From Rickettsiella endosymbiont of Xylota segnis (GTDB taxonomy: Bacteria; Pseudomonadota; Gammaproteobacteria; Diplorickettsiales; Diplorickettsiaceae), in the NCBI RefSeq assembly GCF_964019545.1, contig NZ_OZ026451.1, forward strand, positions 1,111,001 through 1,175,000: a stretch of DNA of 64,000 nucleotides, written 5' to 3'. The position numbers and the translations under genes were made by a program. The notes under the pieces were generated by a model. It was not told the DNA's origin. It did not search any database and worked only from the letters and a program-made list of their open reading frames with translations. This document shows, one piece after another, positions 1-9,001 of this stretch; the first letter of the stretch is position 1, and each line of letters starts with the position of its first letter.

Positions 1-1191
1 GGCGAACAAACATCAGCAACGAAAGCAGTGATTATCTCTAGCAGTCTATTGGCTCATGCGGCATTTGCTGCAACGTTTCCATTGATGCTATACAAGATAC
101 AAGAGCATATAAATCAAGGCAATGAAGACGAAGCGCAACAGCTATGGGACAACTTGCTATTACAAGCACTGCCAACTTTTATTAGCAGTGTCGGTTTAAG
201 TATGGGTTTGCAAATATTTTATGTATGCACGCAATTAATACCCAACCACGCCCGAGCAATTGCACGAAATACGGTGCCTCTCTTGGGGACGGCAGTCAAT
301 CTGTTCAAAAATCCTGTCGCCACCGGTGTGCAAATGGCTACATCTATTGCAATTTCTTCTTTAACTTATGGTTTATTTAATCGGATTTCTCCAGTAAATA
401 ATACTAATTTTATCGATGTAGAAAAGTCTGCTACGGAAAATAGAACCTTTGAAATGGAACCCTTAAAAGAAGAAAAAGAAAGTGATACTAACAATGCTAT
501 TAACGAAATCGAACAAAATTTAACCCCCGAAGAAATTTTTTTCCAAAAAAATAAATTTATTTCATTACCAAATCTAGATAAAATGGCTAGATATTTAAAA
601 GATATCATTGATGACACCCAAGCTTTTTCAGATATGCAAAATTTGCAATCTTCCAAAGAATTGCTTCAAACTCGTTTAAGAGCATTAAACAGTCTTCATG
701 CAGGATTAATATCTAAAGACTTTATCAAATTATCTAAAGATAAAACTCCTGAAAACGTTGAAATTCAATTTAAGTCTAATTGCGAAAGCTTAAAATTCTT
801 AATTGAAAGTATAAATAAAGAGCTGCAAACTAACTATTTCTTCAGTGAAGATAGAAATTTGAAAGCCGATTTAAATAAAATTGAGGGGTTAAACTCTAAA
901 GACCATACCTTTGAGTTTAAAACTAAATTAGGGAAAATAAGAGATAACATTGGATTTATAGACACTATAATCAAGGCAGCTTTTTCACGTAATGAGAGTG
1001 ATTTTAAAAAAAAACCGCAAGATAATCGTAGAAATACTGTATGTTTTTCTAGTGAAAATGATAAAGCTAGATATTCTATTGCCTCATCTTCCGATGAGTC
1101 TTCTAAATCAGACGGATATGGTAATACAAAATTTAATGATTCAAATATACTCGAAGTACAAAGTTTATTACCAACTAGACTTAATCGTTAA
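1..1191 (+). CDS. C-terminal part of an unidentified membrane protein, 5' end outside window
   Basis: The frame is open from base 1, so the gene begins upstream. The first in-frame start, a GTG at 28, has no convincing ribosome binding site and is probably internal. Roughly the first 125 visible residues are hydrophobic to amphipathic, with likely membrane-associated stretches near residues 45-65 and 95-120 counted from that GTG. The rest is charged, rich in Lys, Glu and Asn and probably helical, and ends in a Ser-rich tail. I do not recognise the family. A hydrophobic block followed by a long low-complexity helical region is compatible with a host-directed effector of an intracellular bacterium, but this is only inference. 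It is convergent with the next gene across a shared terminator. Confidence 0.6.
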   Translation, partial: GEQTSATKAVIISSSLLAHAAFAATFPLMLYKIQEHINQGNEDEAQQLWDNLLLQALPTFISSVGLSMGLQIFYVCTQLIPNHARAIARNTVPLLGTAVNLFKNPVATGVQMATSIAISSLTYGLFNRISPVNNTNFIDVEKSATENRTFEMEPLKEEKESDTNNAINEIEQNLTPEEIFFQKNKFISLPNLDKMARYLKDIIDDTQAFSDMQNLQSSKELLQTRLRALNSLHAGLISKDFIKLSKDKTPENVEIQFKSNCESLKFLIESINKELQTNYFFSEDRNLKADLNKIEGLNSKDHTFEFKTKLGKIRDNIGFIDTIIKAAFSRNESDFKKKPQDNRRNTVCFSSENDKARYSIASSSDESSKSDGYGNTKFNDSNILEVQSLLPTRLNR

Positions 1192-1200
1192 TAAATAAAC

Positions 1201-1229
1201 AAAAAAGCCTGCAGAAGCAGGCTTTTTTT
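1201..1229. terminator. bidirectional intrinsic terminator
   Basis: A 7-bp perfect stem, AGCCTGC (1206-1212) with GCAGGCT (1217-1223), closes a 4-base loop. An A-run lies before it and a T-run after it, so it can end transcripts from both sides. It sits exactly between two convergent genes. Confidence 0.85.
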
Positions 1230-1242
1230 CGTCTGTTGTAAC

Positions 1243-2568
1243 TTAGCCTTGCAAAATATTCCGATAATCTACTGCTAATTTTTTCAAATCCAGTTGATTA
1301 AAAAATAGTGAATAACACATCCAACAGCTTAATGCAGCTAAATCACGAAATTGATGCGGTATATGATAAGGTTTGACGAGTAATCCTTCTTCAAACAAAT
1401 GTGCTAATAAACGTTGATCTTCCAAACTGGTTTTACCGACAAATAATAAGTCAATTCTATCCACTAAACCTTGTTCTACCGCTAAGCGTAGATAATTATA
1501 GATTAAAATAAAGCCTTTGCTGTAAACCAAATCTTTAGTAAATGGACCCAATGCCGGTAAGCTACCGCGAAAGATTCGCACACTACTTTTATAACTTTCT
1601 TCCGGTGTATGTGCTTGCTCCAGAAAAAAATTAAATACTTGCAAGAAATCAGCGCCCTCTTCGGCCATGGCAATACCGGTGACGCGATCGGTCAATTTTT
1701 TAATGCGCATTGGCGAAGAAACAAAATGAAATAACTCCATAATAATCGCCAAACCTTCTTGATTAGCAATGGCTGAAGGTGGCCCTTTTCCCAAAAAGGT
1801 ACAAATGGGTTGATGCATGCCATTAAGTGTGGTGCCCATATGCACCCAACCCTCATGCACTTCTAAAATACGTAAATCACGTTCGCTAAATAAAGCATCT
1901 TGTCGAATCTTAATCGTCTCAGCACCGGCAGCTGCATCCGCTACTATCCCATCACTAATGATCACCCATTTTTTCATTTTAGGCTTTTGCAGTTTAGTCT
2001 TAGTAGATTTATGCTGTTTAAAATAAATGGATAAACGTTGATTCAATATCTCTGCCGCTTGTTGACTATCATAGCGTTTCTCATCCAATTCATTGAACGT
2101 TTTATCCTTAATATTCATTAATGCTTGTGAAACACTCGGCACTAAATCTTTTAAACGCGGCGCATTTACGTAAAAGGCATCATCGGCACTACCATAAAGC
2201 TCTTGTGATAAAGCACTAAACTCTGGCGTGCCGCGTGCAGCTAAGAGATTCAAAACATCCTGATATTCTCGACACATACGCAACATTATGTTACCAATGC
2301 TGCTGATTTGTCCGACTTCACGATTAATATCGCGCTCGAGCGCTTGAAATTCTTCACGTTTTTTATGAATATTAAAGGCTAACTTATTTTTCAGATAATA
2401 TTCAGCATTTACTTTAGGTAATTGTTTGCATTTTTTTTTAAAAAAATCGACTTGTATTTCCGGCCCCCATTTAATACTGTCTAAAATCTTTATCGCTTCT
2501 TGTGCTTGCACGATACGATCCGAGAGTTCTCGTAATCGTGCGCGATAAGCTTTTTCATAACTCTTCAT
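1243..2568 (-). CDS. QEGLA-motif (DUF1704) putative metallopeptidase
   Basis: 441 residues. The central part carries HEGWVH (about residues 237-242), a HExxxH-type metal-binding motif, and NQEGLA about 30 residues later. Together these are the hallmark of the family annotated as 'flavohemoglobin expression-modulating QEGLA motif protein' (DUF1704), related to the eukaryotic tyrosine/glutamate carboxypeptidases of the MATCAP type. The Glu of QEGLA is the expected third metal ligand. The N-terminal 200 residues are helical and charged, with no signal peptide, so a cytoplasmic enzyme is likely. The substrate in bacteria is unknown and the older flavohemoglobin link is weak. The gene is monocistronic as far as can be seen and ends at the shared terminator. 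Confidence 0.8.
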   Translation of the reverse strand: MKSYEKAYRARLRELSDRIVQAQEAIKILDSIKWGPEIQVDFFKKKCKQLPKVNAEYYLKNKLAFNIHKKREEFQALERDINREVGQISSIGNIMLRMCREYQDVLNLLAARGTPEFSALSQELYGSADDAFYVNAPRLKDLVPSVSQALMNIKDKTFNELDEKRYDSQQAAEILNQRLSIYFKQHKSTKTKLQKPKMKKWVIISDGIVADAAAGAETIKIRQDALFSERDLRILEVHEGWVHMGTTLNGMHQPICTFLGKGPPSAIANQEGLAIIMELFHFVSSPMRIKKLTDRVTGIAMAEEGADFLQVFNFFLEQAHTPEESYKSSVRIFRGSLPALGPFTKDLVYSKGFILIYNYLRLAVEQGLVDRIDLLFVGKTSLEDQRLLAHLFEEGLLVKPYHIPHQFRDLAALSCWMCYSLFFNQLDLKKLAVDYRNILQG

Positions 2569-2682
2569 GCATCCCTACTCCATTCCTGTATCTTTAGACG
2601 ATCCACTCTTAAACGTTTAGCTGAAATTGGCGGCACATTCAATAAATTGCAAGAAAAATTATCAAAAAGAAAATTTTAGAAT

Positions 2683-3726
2683 TTATACCGGTTCGTTAGA
2701 AGTTTCAGGTGTCATAGTCAGCATAGGTACATTGTCATTGTCATTATTTTCTTCAGAAGCGAATCCGTTACTTTTAAATAATTTTTTATACAGCGCATAT
2801 CCAAAAAAACCCAGTGCGAATAATCCACTTAAAATACCTGCAGATATGATGATATTCCTAGCGGATAATCTCGACATTTCATTAGGCTGATCAGCAAGAG
2901 GCGTAAAAGGAGATGTTGAGAAAAAAGAATTATTTCCTATCAGATAAGGTGTTGCTGAGGAAGGTAGATTTTTCATGTCTGTTATATCGAAGTTATTCGA
3001 CACAGTAGATATACCCATTGGTTGATTATAGGGTGTGTTCAAAGAATCTTGTGCCATTATTTGATCTTTCTGCAGTGCTGAGATAAGTTTTATTTTTATC
3101 TGTTGTAGTTCTTTTATTAGGTTTTTTTCCAAAATTTTTAATTTATGGTTAATTTTTCCTCTTAATTTTTTTTCAATTTTATAAATTTCTGGACCTTTAA
3201 GATCGTTTAAGTTTATTGGATAAGATTCGAGTTGTTCAAGAAGTGGAATGAGAATAAGATTTTTGTAATCTTTTAGACTGCAAATAGTTTCTTTAAATTC
3301 GCCAATATTAGCTTTTAGCTCTCTAATATTTATAATAAATGGCTTTGATTGTCCAAGAATATTCTTTATTTCATCTAAAAAAAGTTTAGAACCAAAAATA
3401 TTATCTTCAAAATTGGGGTAATCAAAATTAATTTTTTTTAAATGTTCCAAAAATTCTAATGAAGTAATGAAATTAAACCCATGATGCTTACTACCACGAA
3501 TAATGTAGTTATCTTCTGTAAGTCTTAAAAAAGCGGCTATCGCGTCAAAAAATGCAAACAAATTTGCAATTTTTGTATGAAATAAATTAACGTCATGTAA
3601 AGCAAAATTAGCTGCGTCTTTATAGTTATCTTTTAAATTTATTAGATGATAGTCTCTAATTTGTTCAAATTTATCTATAAAATCATATACGCTATTACAT
3701 TTTTTAGAACAATCTCCTGAATCCAT
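2683..3726 (-). CDS. unidentified helical protein with one C-terminal membrane segment
   Basis: 347 residues, not recognised. The first 230 residues are rich in Lys, Asn and Ile and look largely alpha-helical or coiled-coil. A Pro/Ser/Asn-rich linker follows, then one clear membrane span (about residues 290-315, ending YALYKKLF) and a short acidic Asn/Asp-rich tail. There is no N-terminal signal peptide, so the protein would be tail-anchored or inserted through the C-terminal span. The start ATG is preceded by GGAGG (at 3730-3734 on the complementary strand). Its composition resembles lineage-specific orphan or effector-like proteins of intracellular bacteria. No function can be assigned. Confidence 0.6.
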   Translation of the reverse strand: MDSGDCSKKCNSVYDFIDKFEQIRDYHLINLKDNYKDAANFALHDVNLFHTKIANLFAFFDAIAAFLRLTEDNYIIRGSKHHGFNFITSLEFLEHLKKINFDYPNFEDNIFGSKLFLDEIKNILGQSKPFIINIRELKANIGEFKETICSLKDYKNLILIPLLEQLESYPINLNDLKGPEIYKIEKKLRGKINHKLKILEKNLIKELQQIKIKLISALQKDQIMAQDSLNTPYNQPMGISTVSNNFDITDMKNLPSSATPYLIGNNSFFSTSPFTPLADQPNEMSRLSARNIIISAGILSGLFALGFFGYALYKKLFKSNGFASEENNDNDNVPMLTMTPETSNEPV

Positions 3727-3871
3727 TATTCCTCCATTTATTATTAATTTAGCGGGAGGTTTGTAGTGTGCCTCTATTTAAAAGCTAAAATTTATTTAAT
3801 ATGTTTCTACATTATATAATCTCTTCACTCCCAGCAATAGTTTATCGACAAATTTAAGGTAACTAAATCAC

Positions 3872-4819
3872 TTATTGTACCAAACTCGTCAGCAGTTGCA
3901 CCTGGTCTGCTGAATCATTCAACGCTGGGATATAATTAAAATTTTCACCACCCGCTTTTAAAAACAGTTCTCGATAACGTTTAGAAATCTCTTCTAAGGT
4001 CTCTAAACAATCGACAACAAATCCTGGACAGATTATGGTGACATTTTTTATGCCTTGTGCCGGCAGTTGTTGTAATACCACTTCGCAATACGGCTGTAAC
4101 CACTGCGCTTTGCCGAAACGTGATTGAAACACCAGCTGATATTCATCAGCAGATAACCGTAAACATTCTGCGATTAAACCTACTGTAGTAACACATTGTT
4201 GTTGGTAAGGATCGCCTAATTCAATACAACGTTGGGGTAAGCCATGAAAAGAAAATAATAAGTAGCTATTTTTTGCCTGTTCTGCGCGAAATTGTTTAAT
4301 TCTATGAGTAATTGCTTGAATATACAGTGGATGATCAAAATAGGATGCTATAAAACGCAGATTAGGAATAAGACGCGATTGCTGCAATAATTGACTAATT
4401 TTATCAAAACAACTGGCAGTAGTCGCAGCAGAATATTGTGGATACAAGGGTAAAATAACGATGGAAGATACACCCGCTGCTAATAATTCCTGCAGTCCAG
4501 CTTCTAAATTGGGTTTACCATAGCGCATAGCAAGCACAACTTTGAATTGATCAGCTAAACTGATTTGTAATTTTTTGGCTAAACGTTGTGTATAAACCGT
4601 TAACGGTGAACCTTCATCCATCCAAATACTTTGATAAAGTTTTGCTGAGCGTCGCGCACGTATCGGTAGGATAACGAACTTTAACAAGGGTTGCCATAAA
4701 CAAGCCGGTAATTCCACCACGCGTTTATCACTTAAAAATTCCGCTAAATAATCGCGTACTGCTTTTGGCGTCGATGCCGAGGGTGTCCCTAAATTAATCA
4801 ATAATACACCGGGTTTCAC
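3872..4819 (-). CDS. hemH: ferrochelatase
   Basis: 315 residues, normal length for bacterial HemH. It inserts Fe2+ into protoporphyrin IX, the last step of protoheme synthesis, at the cytoplasmic membrane face. The family start GVLLINLGTP and the signature LLFSFHGLP with the metal-binding/active His are present, as is the C-terminal PGFVVDCLETLEEI segment with the catalytic acidic residues. The start codon overlaps the stop of the upstream ABC permease by 4 bases (ATGA), which indicates translational coupling with the transporter. No other heme genes are adjacent. Confidence 0.95.
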   Translation of the reverse strand: MKPGVLLINLGTPSASTPKAVRDYLAEFLSDKRVVELPACLWQPLLKFVILPIRARRSAKLYQSIWMDEGSPLTVYTQRLAKKLQISLADQFKVVLAMRYGKPNLEAGLQELLAAGVSSIVILPLYPQYSAATTASCFDKISQLLQQSRLIPNLRFIASYFDHPLYIQAITHRIKQFRAEQAKNSYLLFSFHGLPQRCIELGDPYQQQCVTTVGLIAECLRLSADEYQLVFQSRFGKAQWLQPYCEVVLQQLPAQGIKNVTIICPGFVVDCLETLEEISKRYRELFLKAGGENFNYIPALNDSADQVQLLTSLVQ

Positions 4820-5595
4820 GTGCGGATGCCTTTACCGCGATGCAGTAAATACAGATTGATCAAAAATAAAATCACACAGCTGAAAAATATGATGGTTAAC
4901 GCCCAAACGACTGGAATATCACTAATACCTAATAAGCTATAACGAAAACTATTTACTATATATAAAATCGGGTTAAATAAGGATATGTGGCGCCAAAAGC
5001 TGGGTAATAAATCAATGGAATAGAATATTCCACCCAGATAAGTCAAGGGCGTTAACACAAACGTCGGAACTATCGAAACGTCATCAAAGGTCTTAGCAAA
5101 TAACGCATTAGTAAAACCTGCGAGCGAAAATAAAATCGTCGTCATCGGCACGATGATCAGCAATACAAAAATATTAAAAACATGTAATTGTGTAAAAAAT
5201 AAAGCTAAAATGGTAACTAATAGACCCACCAATAAACCGCGAGCAACACCGCCGGCGACAAATCCAGCTAACAGTAAATAGTTTGGCAACGGTGCAACGA
5301 TAAGCTCTTCGATACTGCGTTGAAAACGCATACCGAAAAAAGAAGTCACCACATTAGTATACGCTGCAGTAATCACTGACATCATGATTAAGCCGGGCGC
5401 AATGTATTGCATATAGCTATAACCTTCGATATTGCCTAAACGTTGACCAATCAAATTACCAAAGATTAAAAAATAAAGTGTCATCGTCACCAAAGGTGGT
5501 AATAAGGTTTGCACCCAAATACGCAAAAAACGTTTTATTTCTTTGCGTAACAAACTAATAAATGCGATCCAGTAGACTTTTGCTTGCATAGTCAT
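4816..5595 (-). CDS. ABC-2 type transporter permease (YadH-like)
   Basis: 259 residues with about six membrane spans and the ABC-2 permease pattern (PPLVTMTLYFLIFG, MRFQRSIEELIVAPLPN, PLTYLGGIFYSIDLLP). It forms the membrane part of an exporter with the ATPase encoded 61 bases upstream. The pair matches the widespread YadG/YadH type, whose substrate is not established. The start ATG follows the ATPase gene on the same strand, and the 3' end overlaps hemH by 4 bases, so ATPase, permease and hemH probably form one transcript. A role in heme or porphyrin traffic would be speculation from this linkage. Confidence 0.9.
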   Translation of the reverse strand: MTMQAKVYWIAFISLLRKEIKRFLRIWVQTLLPPLVTMTLYFLIFGNLIGQRLGNIEGYSYMQYIAPGLIMMSVITAAYTNVVTSFFGMRFQRSIEELIVAPLPNYLLLAGFVAGGVARGLLVGLLVTILALFFTQLHVFNIFVLLIIVPMTTILFSLAGFTNALFAKTFDDVSIVPTFVLTPLTYLGGIFYSIDLLPSFWRHISLFNPILYIVNSFRYSLLGISDIPVVWALTIIFFSCVILFLINLYLLHRGKGIRT

Positions 5596-5656
5596 TAATC
5601 TTTTAACACTCTCTGGTACATAGCTTGGCTTTGTTTAAATTTTTTATTTTACTCAT

Positions 5657-6577
5657 CTACTCTTTATTTTTATTCGCAGCAATTAAATTTAAAAATAGTT
5701 CTTCTAAACGATTGGCTTTATTGCGTAAACTGGTTACTTCAATATGATGGCCTTCTAAAAAACCAAATAAATTATTGAGCGATTGTTCTTTAGCAACATC
5801 CACTTCTAAAGTTACATTATCTAATAAACGCATCGCAAACTGCGATTGGGGTAAATCTATCAGCGGTTTTTTTAAATCAAACACAAAGGTTTCCATATTT
5901 AAAGTCGCTAATAGATGTTTCATGCTGGTATTTTCAATTATGCTACCTTTATCAATAATAGCAATATTCTTGCACAGATATTCTGCTTCTTCTAAATAAT
6001 GTGTCGTTAAAATGATGGTAATACCTTGTTGATTAATGCTACGCAAAAATTCCCACATCGAACGCCGTATTTCGATGTCTACACCTGCCGTAGGCTCATC
6101 TAATATGAGTAGTTTTGGTTGATGTACTAAGGCGCGCGCTATCATCAAGCGACGTTTCATACCCCCCGAGAGTTGCATAGAAATTTGATCGCGTTTATCC
6201 CAAAGATCGAGTTTTTTTAAATAGATTTCTGCACGTTGTTTCGCCAAGCGTCTTGGTACACCATAATAACCCGCTTGATAAACAATAACGTCTATCACTT
6301 TTTCAAAGATGCTAAAATTAAGTTCTTGTGGCACGATGCCAATACAGGATTTAGCCGCTTCTAATTCACTATCAATACTATGCCCAAAGACTTTCACTGA
6401 TCCGGCAGTTTTATTGACCAGCGAAGCAATAATACCAATCGTAGTTGATTTTCCAGCGCCATTGGGTCCCAATAAAGCAAAAAAATCACCTTTATCAACA
6501 TTCAGATCAATATTTTTAAGGGCGATAACACCATTTTTATAGATTTTACTCAGGCCTTGGATATTCAATGCTTGCAT
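5657..6577 (-). CDS. ABC transporter ATP-binding protein (YadG-like)
   Basis: 306 residues. Walker A GPNGAGKST, a Q-loop (GIVPQELNF), the ABC signature LSGGMKRRL, Walker B LLILDEP and an H-loop (LTTHYLEEAE) are all present in order, followed by about 85 residues of C-terminal extension typical of ABC-2 exporter ATPases. It powers the permease encoded immediately downstream. The start lies 54 bases from the start of a divergently transcribed hydrolase gene, so both promoters share that short region. Confidence 0.92.
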   Translation of the reverse strand: MQALNIQGLSKIYKNGVIALKNIDLNVDKGDFFALLGPNGAGKSTTIGIIASLVNKTAGSVKVFGHSIDSELEAAKSCIGIVPQELNFSIFEKVIDVIVYQAGYYGVPRRLAKQRAEIYLKKLDLWDKRDQISMQLSGGMKRRLMIARALVHQPKLLILDEPTAGVDIEIRRSMWEFLRSINQQGITIILTTHYLEEAEYLCKNIAIIDKGSIIENTSMKHLLATLNMETFVFDLKKPLIDLPQSQFAMRLLDNVTLEVDVAKEQSLNNLFGFLEGHHIEVTSLRNKANRLEELFLNLIAANKNKE

Positions 6578-6631
6578 AAGTTTAATGGCACTTTAAAATG
6601 AATAGGCTTAAACCAAAGAGTATAACATGAC

Positions 6632-7285
6632 ATGACTATACCATTCCCTACTGATCGACTCGCTAAGTTATTGTTATCAGGGCCTACAGGGCAGCTTGAA
6701 GTAATGACTAGTTCACCCGAAACTCCACGCAACCCACCTACCATTGCGGTTATTTGCCACCCACATCCTTTGTTTGGCGGAACCATGCACAATAAGGTTA
6801 TCTACACCTTGGCACGTTGTTTCAACAGCATGGAACTTGCTACGGTACGTTTCAATTTCCGTGGCGTCGGCCTCAGCCAGGGTGAATATGCTAATGGCAT
6901 CGGTGAAACCGATGATTTATTAGCGATACTTGCATGGTTAAAAACCAGCTGTCCTGAATCAGCAATTTGGCTGGCGGGGTTTTCTTTTGGTGCTTATGTA
7001 GCAGCTCGCGCTGCAAAAGTTTGGCCTGCAAAACAATTAATTTGTGTTGCACCTCCTATTGAAAACTTTCCTTTTAAAGAACTTCCACCCTTTTCTTGCC
7101 CCTGGATATTGGTACAAGGCGATGAAGATGAGGTGGTATCTGCTGCAGCGGTATTTTCCTGGGTGGATTCCTTAAAACATCCTCCAGAAGTCATTAAAAT
7201 TCATGGGGCAAGCCATTTTTTTCATGGCAAGCTCATTGAGTTACGCGATTGCTTAACAACAACACTTAACAAGTCAATTAAATGA
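6632..7285 (+). CDS. alpha/beta hydrolase
   Basis: 217 residues. The motif HPHPLFGGTMHNKV near residue 50 and the nucleophile elbow GFSFGA are characteristic of a small cytoplasmic alpha/beta-hydrolase group, annotated in many Gammaproteobacteria and often called YtfL/CC3_0527-like. The triad is visible: Ser of GFSFG, Asp within QGDEDEVV and His within GASHFFHG. The substrate is unknown. The stop overlaps the start of zapE by 4 bases (ATGA), so the two genes are translationally coupled. Confidence 0.85.
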   Translation: MTIPFPTDRLAKLLLSGPTGQLEVMTSSPETPRNPPTIAVICHPHPLFGGTMHNKVIYTLARCFNSMELATVRFNFRGVGLSQGEYANGIGETDDLLAILAWLKTSCPESAIWLAGFSFGAYVAARAAKVWPAKQLICVAPPIENFPFKELPPFSCPWILVQGDEDEVVSAAAVFSWVDSLKHPPEVIKIHGASHFFHGKLIELRDCLTTTLNKSIK

Positions 7286-8301
7286 CTCCATTAGCTGCTT
7301 ATAGACAACAAGTATTACGCCAAGCTTTACAGACCGATGCTCAACAAGCTTTAGCGATGCAACAATTTCAAGCGGTGTATGATGAACTAATCAAACCCCG
7401 TTGGTTTAGAAAAAAATCTATGCAAGGATTATATGTATGGGGGGCTGTCGGTCGAGGCAAAACCTATTTAATGGATTTATTTTACAATCATTTACCGGTT
7501 ACTAAATCGCGTTATCACTTCCACCAATTTATGCATCACGTGCACGCAGAACTGGCTCAGCTACAAGGACAATCGAATCCATTGCTGCGAATTGCTAAAC
7601 GTCTACGTAAAGAAGTCGATGTTATTTGCTTAGATGAATTCTTAGTGCATGAAATTGGCGATGCCATGTTACTCGCACAATTATTAGAAGCCTTATTTGC
7701 AGAAGGGATTGTGTTAGTCACAACCGCAAATACACCTCCCGAAGATTTATATGCTAACGGCTTGCAACGCGGACTATTCTTACCGGCAATAAGCTTAATT
7801 AAACAACATTTACGCATTTTTCATTTAGATAGTACGATTGATTATCGGCGTCAGCATTTAATCAACGAAGAAAATGAGTTAGTTTGCGTAATAAGTCTTG
7901 TACAAATACAAGCTTTATTCGATAGATTAAGCAAAAACCAAAAAGTTTCTTATCAAGCATTGACCATTAATGACCGCAAGATTTCACATTTAGGCTGCAC
8001 TGAACACGTAGTATGGTTTGATTTTAGTTCAATTTGTTCGATACCACGCAGTCAATTGGATTATTTAGTTATTGCGCAGCGTTTTTCGACCATTTTAATC
8101 AGCGATATCAAACCTATCGGCGAATATGAAGATAATCTAGCTAGATTATTTATCCATTTAATTGATATTCTTTATGATGCAAACAACCATGTTATTCTCA
8201 CATCAACACAGCCTATCCAGGATATTTATCCTAAAGGTCGATTAAGTGTTGAGTTTGAGCGTACTAAAAGCCGCTTAGCTACTTTTAAAAAAAATGGCTA
8301 A
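7282..8301 (+). CDS. zapE: cell division protein ZapE (AFG1-like ATPase)
   Basis: 339 residues, close to the usual length. Walker A is GAVGRGKTYLMD and Walker B is DVICLDEF. The Arg-rich C-terminal end and the TANTPPEDLYANGLQR segment are typical of the AFG1/ZapE AAA+ family. In Escherichia coli ZapE associates with the Z-ring and destabilises FtsZ polymers during constriction. The gene starts inside the stop of the hydrolase gene. About 20 bases downstream lies a copy of the dispersed palindromic repeat and then a terminator. Confidence 0.92.
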   Translation: MTPLAAYRQQVLRQALQTDAQQALAMQQFQAVYDELIKPRWFRKKSMQGLYVWGAVGRGKTYLMDLFYNHLPVTKSRYHFHQFMHHVHAELAQLQGQSNPLLRIAKRLRKEVDVICLDEFLVHEIGDAMLLAQLLEALFAEGIVLVTTANTPPEDLYANGLQRGLFLPAISLIKQHLRIFHLDSTIDYRRQHLINEENELVCVISLVQIQALFDRLSKNQKVSYQALTINDRKISHLGCTEHVVWFDFSSICSIPRSQLDYLVIAQRFSTILISDIKPIGEYEDNLARLFIHLIDILYDANNHVILTSTQPIQDIYPKGRLSVEFERTKSRLATFKKNG

Positions 8302-8321
8302 GTCATTAACGGTTTTATAAT

Positions 8322-8440
8322 GCAATACTCACAGCAATTGGATTTTTGACAAGTGCCGTGACTATTTAATCTACATCGACATAACATAAAAATTGCGAAT
8401 TGAACGGCAACACAGACAAAAATTCAAGTGCGAGAATATT
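8322..8440 (+). repeat. dispersed palindromic repeat, copy A (degenerate)
   Basis: The segment resembles copies B (15405-15540) and C (18072-18200). Shared blocks are CAGCAATtGGATTTTTG near the left end and GGCAACACAGACAAAAATTC near the right end. GGATTTTTG on the left and CAAAAATTC on the right form imperfect inverted arms. This copy has lost the internal open frame seen in B and C through substitutions. It lies in the zapE-HU intergenic space. Confidence 0.6.
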
Positions 8441-8469
8441 AAAAAAGGCGCTAACAGCGCCTTTTTTTT
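8441..8469. terminator. bidirectional intrinsic terminator
   Basis: GGCGCT (8447-8452) pairs with AGCGCC (8456-8461) across a 3-base loop, with an A-run before and a T-run after. It can end both zapE and the convergent HU-like gene. Confidence 0.85.
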
Positions 8470-8479
8470 GTAAACAAAT

Positions 8480-8869
8480 CTATACAGCAGCTTTAAGTTT
8501 TTTTAATGGTTTTATTTTTACCACTTTTCGTGCAGGTTTTGCTTTGAAAGTCGTGGCTTCACCTGTAAACGGATTGATCCCTTTACGTGCTTTAGTCGCT
8601 GATTTTTTTACCACAGTAATTTTATACATACCTGGGTGCGCAAAAGCACAACCGGCTTTTACATGCGCATGCATAATCGCCTGTAAGGTTTCTAAAACCC
8701 CAGCAACTTGTTTCTTAGATAATTCTGTATTTTCTACTAAGCACTGAAGCAATTCAGTTTTAGTAAAAGACTTTTTCACCGCAGCTAGTTTTTTACTAGC
8801 CGATGTTACTTTAGTTTTTTTACGTGTTTTAGCCACTGGAGACTTTTTTTTAGCTAATTTTTTAGCCAT
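8480..8869 (-). CDS. HU-family DNA-binding protein with Lys-rich N-terminal tail
   Basis: 129 residues. Residues about 34-129 match the HU/IHF fold: helical TKTELLQCLVENTELSKK, the beta-arm with GINPFTGEATTFKAK (the usual GRNPxTGE position) and the closing VVKIKPLKKLKAAV. The first 33 residues are almost all Lys, Ala, Thr and Ser, a basic histone-H1-like tail that normal 90-residue HU proteins lack. It should bind and compact nucleoid DNA in the cytoplasm. Tailed histone-like proteins are known in bacteria with condensed developmental forms, such as Chlamydia Hc1 and Coxiella Hq1, though those are different families. A developmental role here is inference. Confidence 0.85.
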   Translation of the reverse strand: MAKKLAKKKSPVAKTRKKTKVTSASKKLAAVKKSFTKTELLQCLVENTELSKKQVAGVLETLQAIMHAHVKAGCAFAHPGMYKITVVKKSATKARKGINPFTGEATTFKAKPARKVVKIKPLKKLKAAV

Positions 8870-9001
8870 GGTTCATATTCCTCTAAATTATATAAGGAGT
8901 AAACAGAAGGTTAGGATTCTATAAAATAGCATATTTCTAGTTTTTTGCTAGAGGTCCTTATAAATATTTTATGCTTATTTTTTATTTGTAAGAAAGTGTC
9001 T

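Noticed and set aside
8400..8747. Open frame on the plus strand opposite the HU-like gene
   Set aside because: It is antisense to a clear HU domain, covers the terminator and has no ribosome binding site.
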